In this document: piece after piece, positions 18,099 through 26,700 of the stretch
Layout: each line of letters starts with the position of its first letter
How positions within the stretch are numbered: the first letter of the stretch is position 1
Source: GBS-DC sp037442365
GTDB lineage: Bacteria; Armatimonadota; Fimbriimonadia; Fimbriimonadales; GBS-DC
NCBI GenBank assembly: GCA_037442365.1
Contig: JBBIQK010000008.1
Span: 1-64,000, forward strand
DNA: 64,000 bases
Direction: 5' to 3'
Notes under the pieces: model-generated
What the model was told of the DNA's origin: nothing
Databases searched by the model: none
What the model saw: only the letters and a program-made list of their open reading frames with translations
Made by a program: the position numbers and the translations under genes

Positions 18099-18608
18099 AT
18101 GCGATTCAAGGCACTGGGCGCCGTGGCGGCGCTGGTACTGATAAGCGCGGCATACGCCGCTGTCGTGTTCACGCGCGTGCTGGCGCGCGGCTACGCAACT
18201 GACTCGCTCAACCGACGACTGGACTTTCAGCTGAACGCGCTCAAGCGCCGCGAGGGGGCTACGAATCGATACTTCGGCAACGGAAGCTTCGCCTGGAGCG
18301 TGAATGGTAACAATCAGTCGGTGCGCATCCATCGCCTCAACTCGCTGGAGGTTGAGGAAGGCGAGGACGCCGTTGTGATTACCGCCTCTGGCACGGGTCT
18401 GCTGGGGCAGTTTGGCTTTCCGCCTGCAAGTGGACGGCGCGGCACGCCTCAACTGGGCGACTTCACGCTCACCATCGTCGATAACGCGGAGGGCGCCGAT
18501 ACCATCGAGTTCTCGTTCTGGCGCGGCAGCGGTCTCAACGCCTACAGTTATCACTTCTCGGGCGTGGTGCAGGCAGGCTCGCTGAATCGGAGCGAATGGA
18601 CCCTGTAG
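18099..18608 (+). CDS. Hypothetical exported protein
   Basis: A 169-residue protein with a signal peptide or N-terminal anchor (LGAVAALVLISAAYAAVVF) and a soluble domain with strand-like segments, including LGDFTLTIVDNAEGADTIEF and WRGSGLNAYSYHFSGVVQAG. The Gly/Asn-rich beta pattern resembles small secreted beta-sandwich proteins, but I cannot name the family. The ATG at 18099 is preceded by AGAGGGAGGA. It ends just before a strong hairpin shared with the convergent GGDEF gene. Confidence 0.6.
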   Translation: MRFKALGAVAALVLISAAYAAVVFTRVLARGYATDSLNRRLDFQLNALKRREGATNRYFGNGSFAWSVNGNNQSVRIHRLNSLEVEEGEDAVVITASGTGLLGQFGFPPASGRRGTPQLGDFTLTIVDNAEGADTIEFSFWRGSGLNAYSYHFSGVVQAGSLNRSEWTL

Positions 18609-18617
18609 GTACAGACA

Positions 18618-18646
18618 GGCGCAGGGGAGGTCAACTTCCCTGCGCC
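18618..18646. terminator. Shared hairpin between convergent genes
   Basis: GGCGCAGGG and CCCTGCGCC form a 9-bp stem exactly between the two convergent stop codons. There is no T-run on either side, so it may mainly protect 3' ends or terminate weakly in both directions. Confidence 0.6.
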
Positions 18647-19663
18647 CTATGCTGCCACTCGATTCCGCCCTGCTTGTTTTGCCTGATACAAAAGCGCGTC
18701 GGTGCGGCGAAACCACTCATCCGCGCTCTCGTGCGTTCCAAGCTCGCTCACCCCGATTGAGACCGTGACTTGGATTGGCTCGGCGTTGTCGACATGGATG
18801 GCTTGCTGATGCACCTGTGCGGCTAACTGCTGGGCAATGCGCTGCGCCTCGCGGATGACCGTCTCGCGCATAATCACAGCGAACTCTTCCCCGCCATAGC
18901 GCGCGGCGAAATCGCTCCTGCGTTTGCACACGCGCACAATCAGCTCTGCGACGGCTTGTAGCACGGCGTCCCCCACTGCATGTCCGTAGGTGTCGTTCAC
19001 CTGTTTGAAATGGTCGATGTCAATCAGCATCATCGTCGCGGGATAGCCAAAGAGACGATTCAAGCCGACAGTATGGTTCAGGCACTCTTCAAAGGCGCGT
19101 CGGTTGTAAAGCCCCGTCAGCGGGTCGGTGGTGCTTTCGCGGCGCGCCTGCTCCAGCTCGCGCATCAGGTGATTGACCCGACTTTCCAGCTGGCGCAGGG
19201 TCTGCTGATGGCGACGCTCGCGCTCGGTGATGAGCAGGGTGATGCTCTGCAGCGTCCGACAAAGTGATTGCACATCCAGCGATTCGGGCTGCTGCACTTG
19301 AAGGCTCATCTGGCGCACCTGATGGTGCAGCGTCGCATCATCCTGCGCCTCCTGTTGTGCCATTCGGGAGAGGGCGTCGATCAGGTTCCATGTGAGGTCG
19401 CGCAGGTCGTTCAACTGCCCCTGCACGAACTGTTGCTCATCGCGCCGTTGCTCCTGCAGAAAGGGGAATATCTCCGCATACTCGCCTGCGCGCGCACACT
19501 CGCTCAGGCGCAAGAACGCCTCGCGCGCCGCTTGAGCACGCCGCCGATGAGTCTCGAAGGTGTACTCGCCCAGTAGGCGCAGCACATCCGAAAGCAACTT
19601 GCGTGTGTGCGAGTCGTCCACGCAGGGTTCCCGATGCCGCAGCAGTATTCTCAACCACTCCAC
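18647..19663 (-). CDS. Diguanylate cyclase (GGDEF domain)
   Basis: A 338-residue cytoplasmic protein. Residues about 1-165 are mostly helical and end in a probable coiled coil (QQTLRQLESRVNHLMRELEQ). Residues about 170-335 form a complete GGDEF domain: DPLTGLYNRRAFEECL, MLIDIDHFKQVNDTYGHAVG and the active-site variant RYGGEEF. GGEEF proteins are normally active and make c-di-GMP from two GTP. No RxxD inhibition site is evident five residues before GGEEF (CKRRSDFAARYGGEEF has RRSD eleven residues earlier). It probably signals through an unknown helical input domain. Confidence 0.93.
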   Translation of the reverse strand: MEWLRILLRHREPCVDDSHTRKLLSDVLRLLGEYTFETHRRRAQAAREAFLRLSECARAGEYAEIFPFLQEQRRDEQQFVQGQLNDLRDLTWNLIDALSRMAQQEAQDDATLHHQVRQMSLQVQQPESLDVQSLCRTLQSITLLITERERRHQQTLRQLESRVNHLMRELEQARRESTTDPLTGLYNRRAFEECLNHTVGLNRLFGYPATMMLIDIDHFKQVNDTYGHAVGDAVLQAVAELIVRVCKRRSDFAARYGGEEFAVIMRETVIREAQRIAQQLAAQVHQQAIHVDNAEPIQVTVSIGVSELGTHESADEWFRRTDALLYQAKQAGRNRVAA

Positions 19664-19755
19664 AGCGCGAATTATCGGTAAATTGCCTTCTACTCTTGAA
19701 AAAGTCGGCAGGATATTGAACGGTCGTTCGAAAATTTTATATCGGAGGCAAATCT

Positions 19756-21612
19756 ATGCGATACCGCAATCTGATTCTTGGGCTTACAGGAGTGTTGCTA
19801 AGCATAGGCGTCGGCTGGGCGCAGCTCGACTCGGAGCCTGTTCATCAGCCCAGCCTCGACCCCCGACTGATTGAGCATCCGTTTGTGCCAGGCGAGCTGG
19901 TGGTTGGCTTGGAAGCCAGCGACCTACCGCTCCCGCTGACCTCGATGGAGATGGTCGGAACCATCACCGCCCACAACCCGCCTATCCACAGCTTCGTGGT
20001 CAAACTCGACCCCAACCTCACCATGCAGGACGCAGGCGAGTTCCTGCGCGCCCTGCCCGGCGTGCGCTATGTCGAACCTAACTACCTCGCCTTCGCTTTC
20101 GCCACCCCCAACGACCCCAGCTACAGCCAGCAATACGGACTGGCGCGCATTCAGGCGAACCTCGCGTGGGATATCTGGCAGCCCCAGCGCACCGTCTACA
20201 TCGCGATTATCGACACGGGCATCGACTCCAACCATCCCGACCTCGCCAACAAGATGCGTCGGCACAGCAACGGCGCAGTGTACGGTTACAACACGCTGAA
20301 CAACACCACCAATGCGCTGGACGACAACGGGCACGGCACGCACTGCGCGGGGATTGCCGCCGCCGAAATCAACAACGGGATTGGCGTTGCGGGCGTGGCG
20401 GCGTGGAACCCTGCGGTCTCCAACTCTCGCGCGTATGTGCAACTAATGCCCGTGAAAGTTCTCAGTTCCAGTGGTTCGGGCAGTCTGGACGCGGTGGCGC
20501 GCGGGATTACTTGGGCGGCGGACAACGGGGCGCATATTTTGAGCCTCAGTCTCGGCGCGGGTTCGGGCGCGCAGCAGTTGCAGGACGCGGTGAACTATGC
20601 TTGGACGCGCGGCTGTCTGGTGGTGGTTGCGGCAGGGAATGGCGGGAGTTCCTCGCCGCAGTATCCTGCCTATTACACGAACAGCATCGCGGTGGCGGCG
20701 ACCGATTCGTCGGACAGGCTGGCGAGTTTTTCGCAGTACGGTTCGTGGGTGGACATCGCGGCGCCTGGGGTGAGCATTTTGTCGACCTATCCGAGCAATC
20801 AGTATCGTTCGTTGAGCGGCACCTCGATGGCGTGTCCGCATGTAGCGGGCGCGGCGGCGGTACTGTGGTCGCACAACGGGAGCCTGACCAATACCCAGCT
20901 GCGCAACGCGCTCCAGACGAATGTCGATCCGTATCAGCCGTATAACGGGCGCACGATTGCCTCAGGTGCGGGTCGGTTGAATGTGTACCGTGCGTTGCAG
21001 GCGGTTGGGGGCGGTCCGACGCAGCCGAACCTGAGCAGTCTGAGCCTGAACCCGACGAGTGTGGTGGGCGGCAACAGCAGTACGGGCACAGTCACCCTCA
21101 CGGCGCCTGCGCCGTCGGGCGGTTTTGTGGTAAACCTCAGCAGCAGCAATACGAATGTCGCCACTGTGCCCAACACTGTCACCGTGCCTGCTGGGGCAAC
21201 CAGCGCGACCTTCACTGTCTCCACCCGCGCGGTCACCAGCACGACCAGCGTGACGATTACCGCTTCGGCGAACGGCGTCTCGCGCACGGCAACGCTCACG
21301 GTCAACCCCTCCTCGTCCAGCGTGACGCTCCAGTCGCTCACGATTAGCCCGACCTCCGTCTGGGGCGGCAGCACAGCGACAGGCACAGTGACCCTCAGCG
21401 GTCCCGCGCCTGCTGGCGGCGTCGTGGTCAGCCTCCGCAGCAGCAACTCCACCCGCGCAAGCGTGCCCAGCAGTATCACCATCCCCGCGGGCGCGACCAG
21501 CGCCAACTTCACCATCCGCACGACCTCGCGCTTCTTCTCCATCACCACAGTCACCATCACAGCCACCTACAACGGCGTGTCGCGCTCGGCGCAGTTGACC
21601 ATCTGGTTCTGA
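19756..21612 (+). CDS. Secreted subtilisin-like serine protease with Ig-like repeats
   Basis: A 618-residue S8 peptidase. A signal peptide (ILGLTGVLLSIGVGWAQ) and an inhibitory pro-region (about 40-115, with FVPGELVVGLEA as in fervidolysin-type propeptides) precede the catalytic domain. The triad is Asp153 (IIDTGID), His193 (NGHGTHCAG) and Ser357 (SGTSMACPH). From about residue 435, two tandem repeats of roughly 90 residues (LSLNPTSVVGG... and LTISPTSVWGG...) look like Ig-like surface domains. GGAGG precedes the ATG. It is expected to act outside the cell on proteins. The gene ends in a GC-rich hairpin. Confidence 0.93.
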   Translation: MRYRNLILGLTGVLLSIGVGWAQLDSEPVHQPSLDPRLIEHPFVPGELVVGLEASDLPLPLTSMEMVGTITAHNPPIHSFVVKLDPNLTMQDAGEFLRALPGVRYVEPNYLAFAFATPNDPSYSQQYGLARIQANLAWDIWQPQRTVYIAIIDTGIDSNHPDLANKMRRHSNGAVYGYNTLNNTTNALDDNGHGTHCAGIAAAEINNGIGVAGVAAWNPAVSNSRAYVQLMPVKVLSSSGSGSLDAVARGITWAADNGAHILSLSLGAGSGAQQLQDAVNYAWTRGCLVVVAAGNGGSSSPQYPAYYTNSIAVAATDSSDRLASFSQYGSWVDIAAPGVSILSTYPSNQYRSLSGTSMACPHVAGAAAVLWSHNGSLTNTQLRNALQTNVDPYQPYNGRTIASGAGRLNVYRALQAVGGGPTQPNLSSLSLNPTSVVGGNSSTGTVTLTAPAPSGGFVVNLSSSNTNVATVPNTVTVPAGATSATFTVSTRAVTSTTSVTITASANGVSRTATLTVNPSSSSVTLQSLTISPTSVWGGSTATGTVTLSGPAPAGGVVVSLRSSNSTRASVPSSITIPAGATSANFTIRTTSRFFSITTVTITATYNGVSRSAQLTIWF

Positions 21613-21617
21613 GCGGA

Positions 21618-21653
21618 AAGGTGGGGCGGGGGAACACTCCCTGCCCCCACCTT
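21618..21653 (+). terminator. GC-rich hairpin after protease gene
   Basis: AAGGTGGGGCGGGGGA pairs with TCCCTGCCCCCACCTT with minor mismatch across a 4-nt loop. There is no T-run. It separates the protease gene from the argC promoter 12 nt further on. Confidence 0.6.
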
Positions 21654-21665
21654 CGGCGGAACGGG

Positions 21666-21671
21666 TATAGT
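21666..21671 (+). promoter_or_regulatory. -10 box TATAGT (argC, leaderless)
   Basis: GGGTATAGT ends 6 nt before the argC ATG at 21678. There is no space for a ribosome binding site. Confidence 0.65.
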
Positions 21672-21677
21672 ATCTAC

Positions 21678-22724
21678 ATGCATCGCGTAGGCATCGTCGG
21701 CGCGACGGGCTATACAGGAAGTGAACTGATACGCCTGCTCAGCGGGCATCCGCAGGCGCACATTACTGCGCTTGTCTCACGCTCCGAGGCGGGCAAATCC
21801 ATCCACACCCTGTTGCCCCACCTGAACGGGTTGTCGTTGCCGACGCTCAGCGCGTTTGACCCGGACACGCTGGCGCGCGACTGCGAGGTGGTGTTCCTTG
21901 CGGGCGAAACGGGCTTCGCGATGGAACACGCGCCTGCCCTGCTCCAGCGCGGGCTGAAAGTGATCGACCTCTCCGCCGACTTCCGCCTGAAAGACCCCCA
22001 GCAGTTCACTGAATGGTATGGCAAGCCACATACCGCCTATGAATGGCTTGATGAAGCGCTGTACGGGCTGCCCGAACTCATCCCCACCGACGCCTACAAG
22101 AATGCACGGCTGATTGCGAACCCCGGCTGCTACCCGACGGCAGCAGGACTTGCGCTCGCGCCGCTAATGCAGATCGGCGTCGCCGCGCCTGACGGGATTA
22201 TTATCGACGCCAAGTCGGGCGTGTCGGGCGCGGGCAGGTCGCGCGTGAGCGTCGAGTACCTGTTCACCGAGCTGGACGAGAACTTCAAAGCCTACGGCGT
22301 GGAGAAGCACCGCCACACTCCCGAAATCGAGCAGACCCTGCAGGCGTTCAGCCCAGCCCCAGTGCGCGTGCGCTTCACCCCCCATCTCGTGCCGATGACG
22401 CGCGGCATTCTCTGCACGGCGTATGTGCGTCTGCGGGAACCGCTCCCGGCGCAGACGCTCCACGCCCACTACACGGAGTTCTATCGCGGGCAGCCGTTCG
22501 TCGTTGTGCGCCCGCTGGGCGAGTATCCCGCCACGCGCGAGGTGTACGGCTCCAACCGTTGCGATATTGGACTGACCGTTGACACGCGCACACAGACCGC
22601 CGTTATTATCAGCGTGATCGATAACCTCGTCAAGGGCGCTGCAGGGCAGGCGATTCAGAACATGAACCTCCTGCTGGGACTGCCGCAGACGACGGGACTG
22701 CCCCTCGCAGGCGTTAGCCCATAA
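21678..22724 (+). CDS. argC: N-acetyl-gamma-glutamyl-phosphate reductase
   Basis: ArgC catalyses the third step of arginine synthesis, NADPH-dependent reduction of N-acetylglutamyl phosphate. The 348-residue protein begins with the nucleotide-binding segment HRVGIVGATGYTGSELIRLL, has the catalytic cysteine in ANPGCYPTA and the conserved VSGAGR and HRHTPEIEQ motifs. The ATG at 21678 is chosen because protein homology starts there and the -10 box lies directly before it; an upstream in-frame start lies inside the terminator. No other arginine genes are adjacent. Confidence 0.96.
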   Translation: MHRVGIVGATGYTGSELIRLLSGHPQAHITALVSRSEAGKSIHTLLPHLNGLSLPTLSAFDPDTLARDCEVVFLAGETGFAMEHAPALLQRGLKVIDLSADFRLKDPQQFTEWYGKPHTAYEWLDEALYGLPELIPTDAYKNARLIANPGCYPTAAGLALAPLMQIGVAAPDGIIIDAKSGVSGAGRSRVSVEYLFTELDENFKAYGVEKHRHTPEIEQTLQAFSPAPVRVRFTPHLVPMTRGILCTAYVRLREPLPAQTLHAHYTEFYRGQPFVVVRPLGEYPATREVYGSNRCDIGLTVDTRTQTAVIISVIDNLVKGAAGQAIQNMNLLLGLPQTTGLPLAGVSP

Positions 22725-22744
22725 AGAGTTTTCCCCCACGACGC

Positions 22745-22750
22745 CATAAT
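22745..22750 (+). promoter_or_regulatory. -10 box CATAAT
   Basis: CATAAT lies 37 nt before the ATG at 22788. An upstream ATG at 22749 overlaps the box itself and therefore cannot be the translated start if this promoter is used. Confidence 0.35.
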
Positions 22751-22787
22751 GCCCCTTGGACCCGATTGCGGGCTAAGAGGGCAAGCG

Positions 22788-23576
22788 ATGCGCAGGCTCT
22801 TGCGAGGATTCCTGATTGTATGCATGCTACTTTATGGGGGTGCTGGGCTGATCGGCGCGCCTACCCGCGCAACCTTTGCACTTCACGAGGACTGTAGCTT
22901 CTGGATGGTCGCGCTCCGACCGCAGGAGACGGTTGCCTTCACGCGCCGTCTGGAGTCTGGCACGCCCTATCGGTTATTCGTGATGGGCGATCCTGAAGCG
23001 CAGGCGGTTCGGTGCGAAGTGATAGACCCGCTGGGCAGAATAATCGCGCGGGGCGACGAGGGCGTTCGGGAGACGCTGACACGCTTTACCCCCCCTGCAT
23101 CGGGCGTCTACACGCTGCGCATAAGCCTGCTGGAAGCTAAAAATACCGCACGCTGCTCGGCGCTGCTGACAGCGGAACAGGGCGACTGGCAGGCGACCGT
23201 CAAACACTGGAGCGATGCGCTGGGCAGACTTCAGCAAGCGATAATGGCGCTGGAGGCGCGTGGCGTCTCCGTCGCACTTGGCGAGCGCGGACTATGTATG
23301 GTGGGCGGTCTGGCGTCTGTAGAGCGCCCGTTCACTCTCGGACAGCTGGAGTTGAGTGGGGGCGCGCATATCTGGGCAGCGGCAGGCGACGATCGCGTGC
23401 GCACACTCACGATGCATCTCGATCGCGATGGAAAACGCGCCGAATCGCCCGTATCGGGCAAGCGGTTGGCGCTTCAGGCGGTCTCACGCGCGGGCGTGTA
23501 CGCGCCCACTATTTCGCTGGAAACCGATAGCCGCGAGGCGTTCGTGATTTTCGCGTTGCTCAAAACGCGCCGATAG
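22788..23576 (+). CDS. Hypothetical secreted protein with PPC-like domain
   Basis: A 262-residue exported protein. After the signal peptide (LLRGFLIVCMLLYGGAGLIG), residues about 30-120 (RPQETVAFTRRLESGTPYRL, then FTPPASGVYTLRISLLEA) resemble the pre-peptidase C-terminal beta-sandwich domain. The remaining half is unrecognised. The ATG at 22788 has AAGAGGG 8 nt upstream; a start at 22749 was rejected because it overlaps the promoter. It is monocistronic between argC and ppdK. Confidence 0.6.
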   Translation: MRRLLRGFLIVCMLLYGGAGLIGAPTRATFALHEDCSFWMVALRPQETVAFTRRLESGTPYRLFVMGDPEAQAVRCEVIDPLGRIIARGDEGVRETLTRFTPPASGVYTLRISLLEAKNTARCSALLTAEQGDWQATVKHWSDALGRLQQAIMALEARGVSVALGERGLCMVGGLASVERPFTLGQLELSGGAHIWAAAGDDRVRTLTMHLDRDGKRAESPVSGKRLALQAVSRAGVYAPTISLETDSREAFVIFALLKTRR

Positions 23577-23647
23577 TATCGGGGCTGAATAGCCTCCACT
23601 GCAGGGCGAGCGAAGCACTACCCTCGCCATCTGTTCCCCGAATGTGC

Positions 23648-23727
23648 CATAATATATCGGCTACTGCCTCCAGCGCCGGAGGCTGTGCGGACGCCGCCGT
23701 CGCGCACTAAGAGACATTTACAGGAGG
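23648..23727 (+). promoter_or_regulatory. ppdK promoter and structured leader
   Basis: A -10-like CATAAT (23648-23653) lies about 80 nt before the ppdK start. The leader holds a 6-bp hairpin, GCCTCC (23666-23671) with GGAGGC (23678-23683). The same CCTCC could instead pair with the ribosome binding site AGGAGG (23722-23727), so alternative folds that hide the start are possible. Confidence 0.4.
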
Positions 23728-23734
23728 CATAACT

Positions 23735-26700
23735 ATGAAGCGAGTGTATCTATTTGAAGAAGGCAGCGCGGACATGCGCGATTTACTGGGCGGCAAGGGT
23801 GCGAATCTCGCCGAAATGACCAATATCGGTCTACCGGTCCCCCCGGGCTTCACCATTACGACCGATGTCTGCCGCGGCTACATGAAGCGCCAGCGGCTGC
23901 CAGACGGATTGATGCAGGAAGTGCGCGAGAAGATGCAAATCGTGGAGGGGCGCGTGGGCAAAAAATTCGGCGACCCGCACAACCCGCTGCTGGTCTCCGT
24001 GCGGTCGGGCGCGAAATTCTCGATGCCCGGCATGATGGACACCATTCTGAATCTCGGTCTCAACGACGCCACCGCCGAGGGGATGATTCGCCTGACCAAT
24101 AATCCGCGCTTTGTGTACGACGCCTACCGACGCTTTGTCATGATGTTCAGCGATGTGGTAATGGACATCCCGAAGCGTTATTTCGAGGCGCGGTTCGACG
24201 CGCTCAAAGAGCAGCTGGGCGTGAAACAGGACACCGAAGTGCCCGCCGACGCCCTGCAAGCGCTGGTGCATGAGTTCAAACAAATCGTGCACGATTTCGG
24301 TAAGGAGTTCCCCGAAGACCCCTATCAGCAGCTGGAGATGGCGATTGAGGCGGTGTTCCGCTCGTGGAACAACGAGCGCGCCGTGATTTACCGCGAGCGC
24401 GAGAAAATCCCTCACGACCTAGGCACGGCATGCAATGTGCAGGCGATGGTGTTCGGCAACATGGGCGAGGATTCGGGAACGGGGGTTGCTTTCACACGCG
24501 ACCCCGCCACCGGCGCGCGCGAGCTGTACGGCGAGTTCCTACCGGACGCGCAGGGCGAGGATGTCGTCGCGGGCGTGCGTACACCCCTGCCCCTAAGTGC
24601 GCTGCACGAGCGCCTGCCGCAGGTGTACGCGCAGTTCCTTGAGATAGCTGATCGGCTGGAGCGCCACTACCGCGATATGATGGATCTGGAGTTCACGGTG
24701 GAGCGCGGGCGGCTGTGGATGCTGCAGTGTCGCGTGGGCAAGCGCACGGGCAAAGCGGCGGTCAAAATCGCCGTCGAGATGGCGCAGGAGGGTCTCATCG
24801 GGCGCGACGAAGCCCTGCTGCGCGTCCAGCCGAGCCAGTTAGACCAGCTGCTGCACCCGCACTTTGACGAGAAAGCGCTTGCCAGCGGCGAGTATCTGCT
24901 GCTAGCGCAGGGGCTGGGCGCGTCCCCAGGCGCGGCGAGTGGGCGCGCCGTGTTCGACTCCAAACGCGCGATGGAGCTGGGCAAGACCGAGCCTGTTATC
25001 CTCGTGCGCCCCGAAACGAACCCCGACGATGTGGGCGGGATGCTGGCGTCTAAGGCAATCCTTACAGCGCGCGGGGGAATGACCTGTATCGCGGGGGACA
25101 CCCGAGTCCTGACGGACAAGGGGCTGCTTTCTGCTGAGCGCGTGTTCGAGCTGTTTGCTGAAGAGATCCCCCTGAAAATGCTGTCCTTTGACACGCGCAT
25201 GATGCGTCCGGTCTGGCGTCCTATAATCGCCGCTGGGCGACGCCCCGCTGAAGTTGTACGGGCGCAGATCTCACAGACGGGGCGGGCGCGCAACAACTGG
25301 ATTCGCATCACGCCTGACCATAAGATGTTCACTGTGCGCAAGCGTCAGCTGTGCAAAGTCCCACTGGAGGCGGTCGTCCAGAACCAGGAGTACCTGCTGG
25401 CAGTGGATTGGATTCCGCCGATGGGGGAGGCGCGCTACTCGACGGCGTTTGCCTATGTGCTGGGCGCTCTCCTCTCCGACGGGCACATACGGCTTACGCC
25501 AACGAAAGGATGCGTCGTGTTCATACAGAAACCAACCGCTGAGAAAGCGGAATTCATTCAGCGCGTGCGCGACGCCTTCCAGTCCGCGTTCGGATACTCC
25601 CTGAGTGAGGCGCGCATGCGCTACACCAGAAGCATGCTTCGAGGGCGTCCCGTGGAGGGCGAAGTCGCCGATTACATCTGCTACCGCCGTGAGCCTGCCG
25701 CGCGTCTGGCAGAAGCCATCGCCAATCTCACCGGCTGGGTCTTGCAGGCGGATGCTGAGGCGCTCCAAAACTTCCTTGCAGGGTACATCGACGGTGATGG
25801 CTCCTACTCGACAGGCTCCAGCGCTGTGCGCGTGCAGATTGTGGTTTCCGAGCGCAAGCCGTGGCTACTGGAGGCGATTGTATTGGCGTGCCTGCGACTG
25901 GGCATTCTGCCGCAAGTGTCGAACAATCGAAGCGCGTATCTGATTCAGATTACCGAAGGCGTTGCTCAGATTCTGTCGCGTACCCATCGCGTGAAAGCAG
26001 AGCCGTCCAAACGGCTCTATTCCACGAAATGTTTCAGCATGCGCGCGCTATGTGGCGACATCGTAGATGAGGTGAACTATCACGGGCGCGTGCGACACGC
26101 GATTAAGCGCAACATCATGTTCGGCGCGGACAAGATTCAGCGCGACATCCTTCCCATATGCCCATCGGACGCGCTCCGCGACGAACTGGCGCGCTTGCTC
26201 GAATCGCCTCTGCGCTCTATGCGCGTGTCGCTTGCGCCTGAGCGCGAACAATCGCTCGTTTACAACTTCGAAGTGGACGCAACCGATGAGCTGGACAAGA
26301 ATTACATCGTCTTCTCATCGCAGCTCACGCCGATACTGGTCTCTAACTCTCACGCCGCTGTGGTCGCGCGTGGATTCGGCATCCCGTGCGTCGCAGGGTG
26401 CGAGGCGATTAGCGTCGACGAACACGAAAACCTGTTCACGGTGGCGGTGGATGGGCAGACCGTCGCTATCCGCGAGGGCGACTTCATCAGCATCGACGGC
26501 AGCACGGGCAAAGTCTACAGGGGCGCCGTGCCCACAGTCGCGCCTGAGTTGACGGAAGACCTGCACACGCTGCTGCAGTGGGCGGATGGGTTCCGTCGTC
26601 TGCGCGTGCGCGCGAACGCCGACAACCCGCACGACGCCGCCAAAGCGCTGGAGTTCGGCGCGGAGGGCATCGGACTTGCCCGCACCGAGCATATGTTCTT

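Noticed and set aside
22749..22788. Earlier ATG start (22749) for the secreted PPC-like protein
   Set aside because: It lies within the CATAAT box and adds 13 residues before a normal signal peptide; ATG 22788 has a ribosome binding site.
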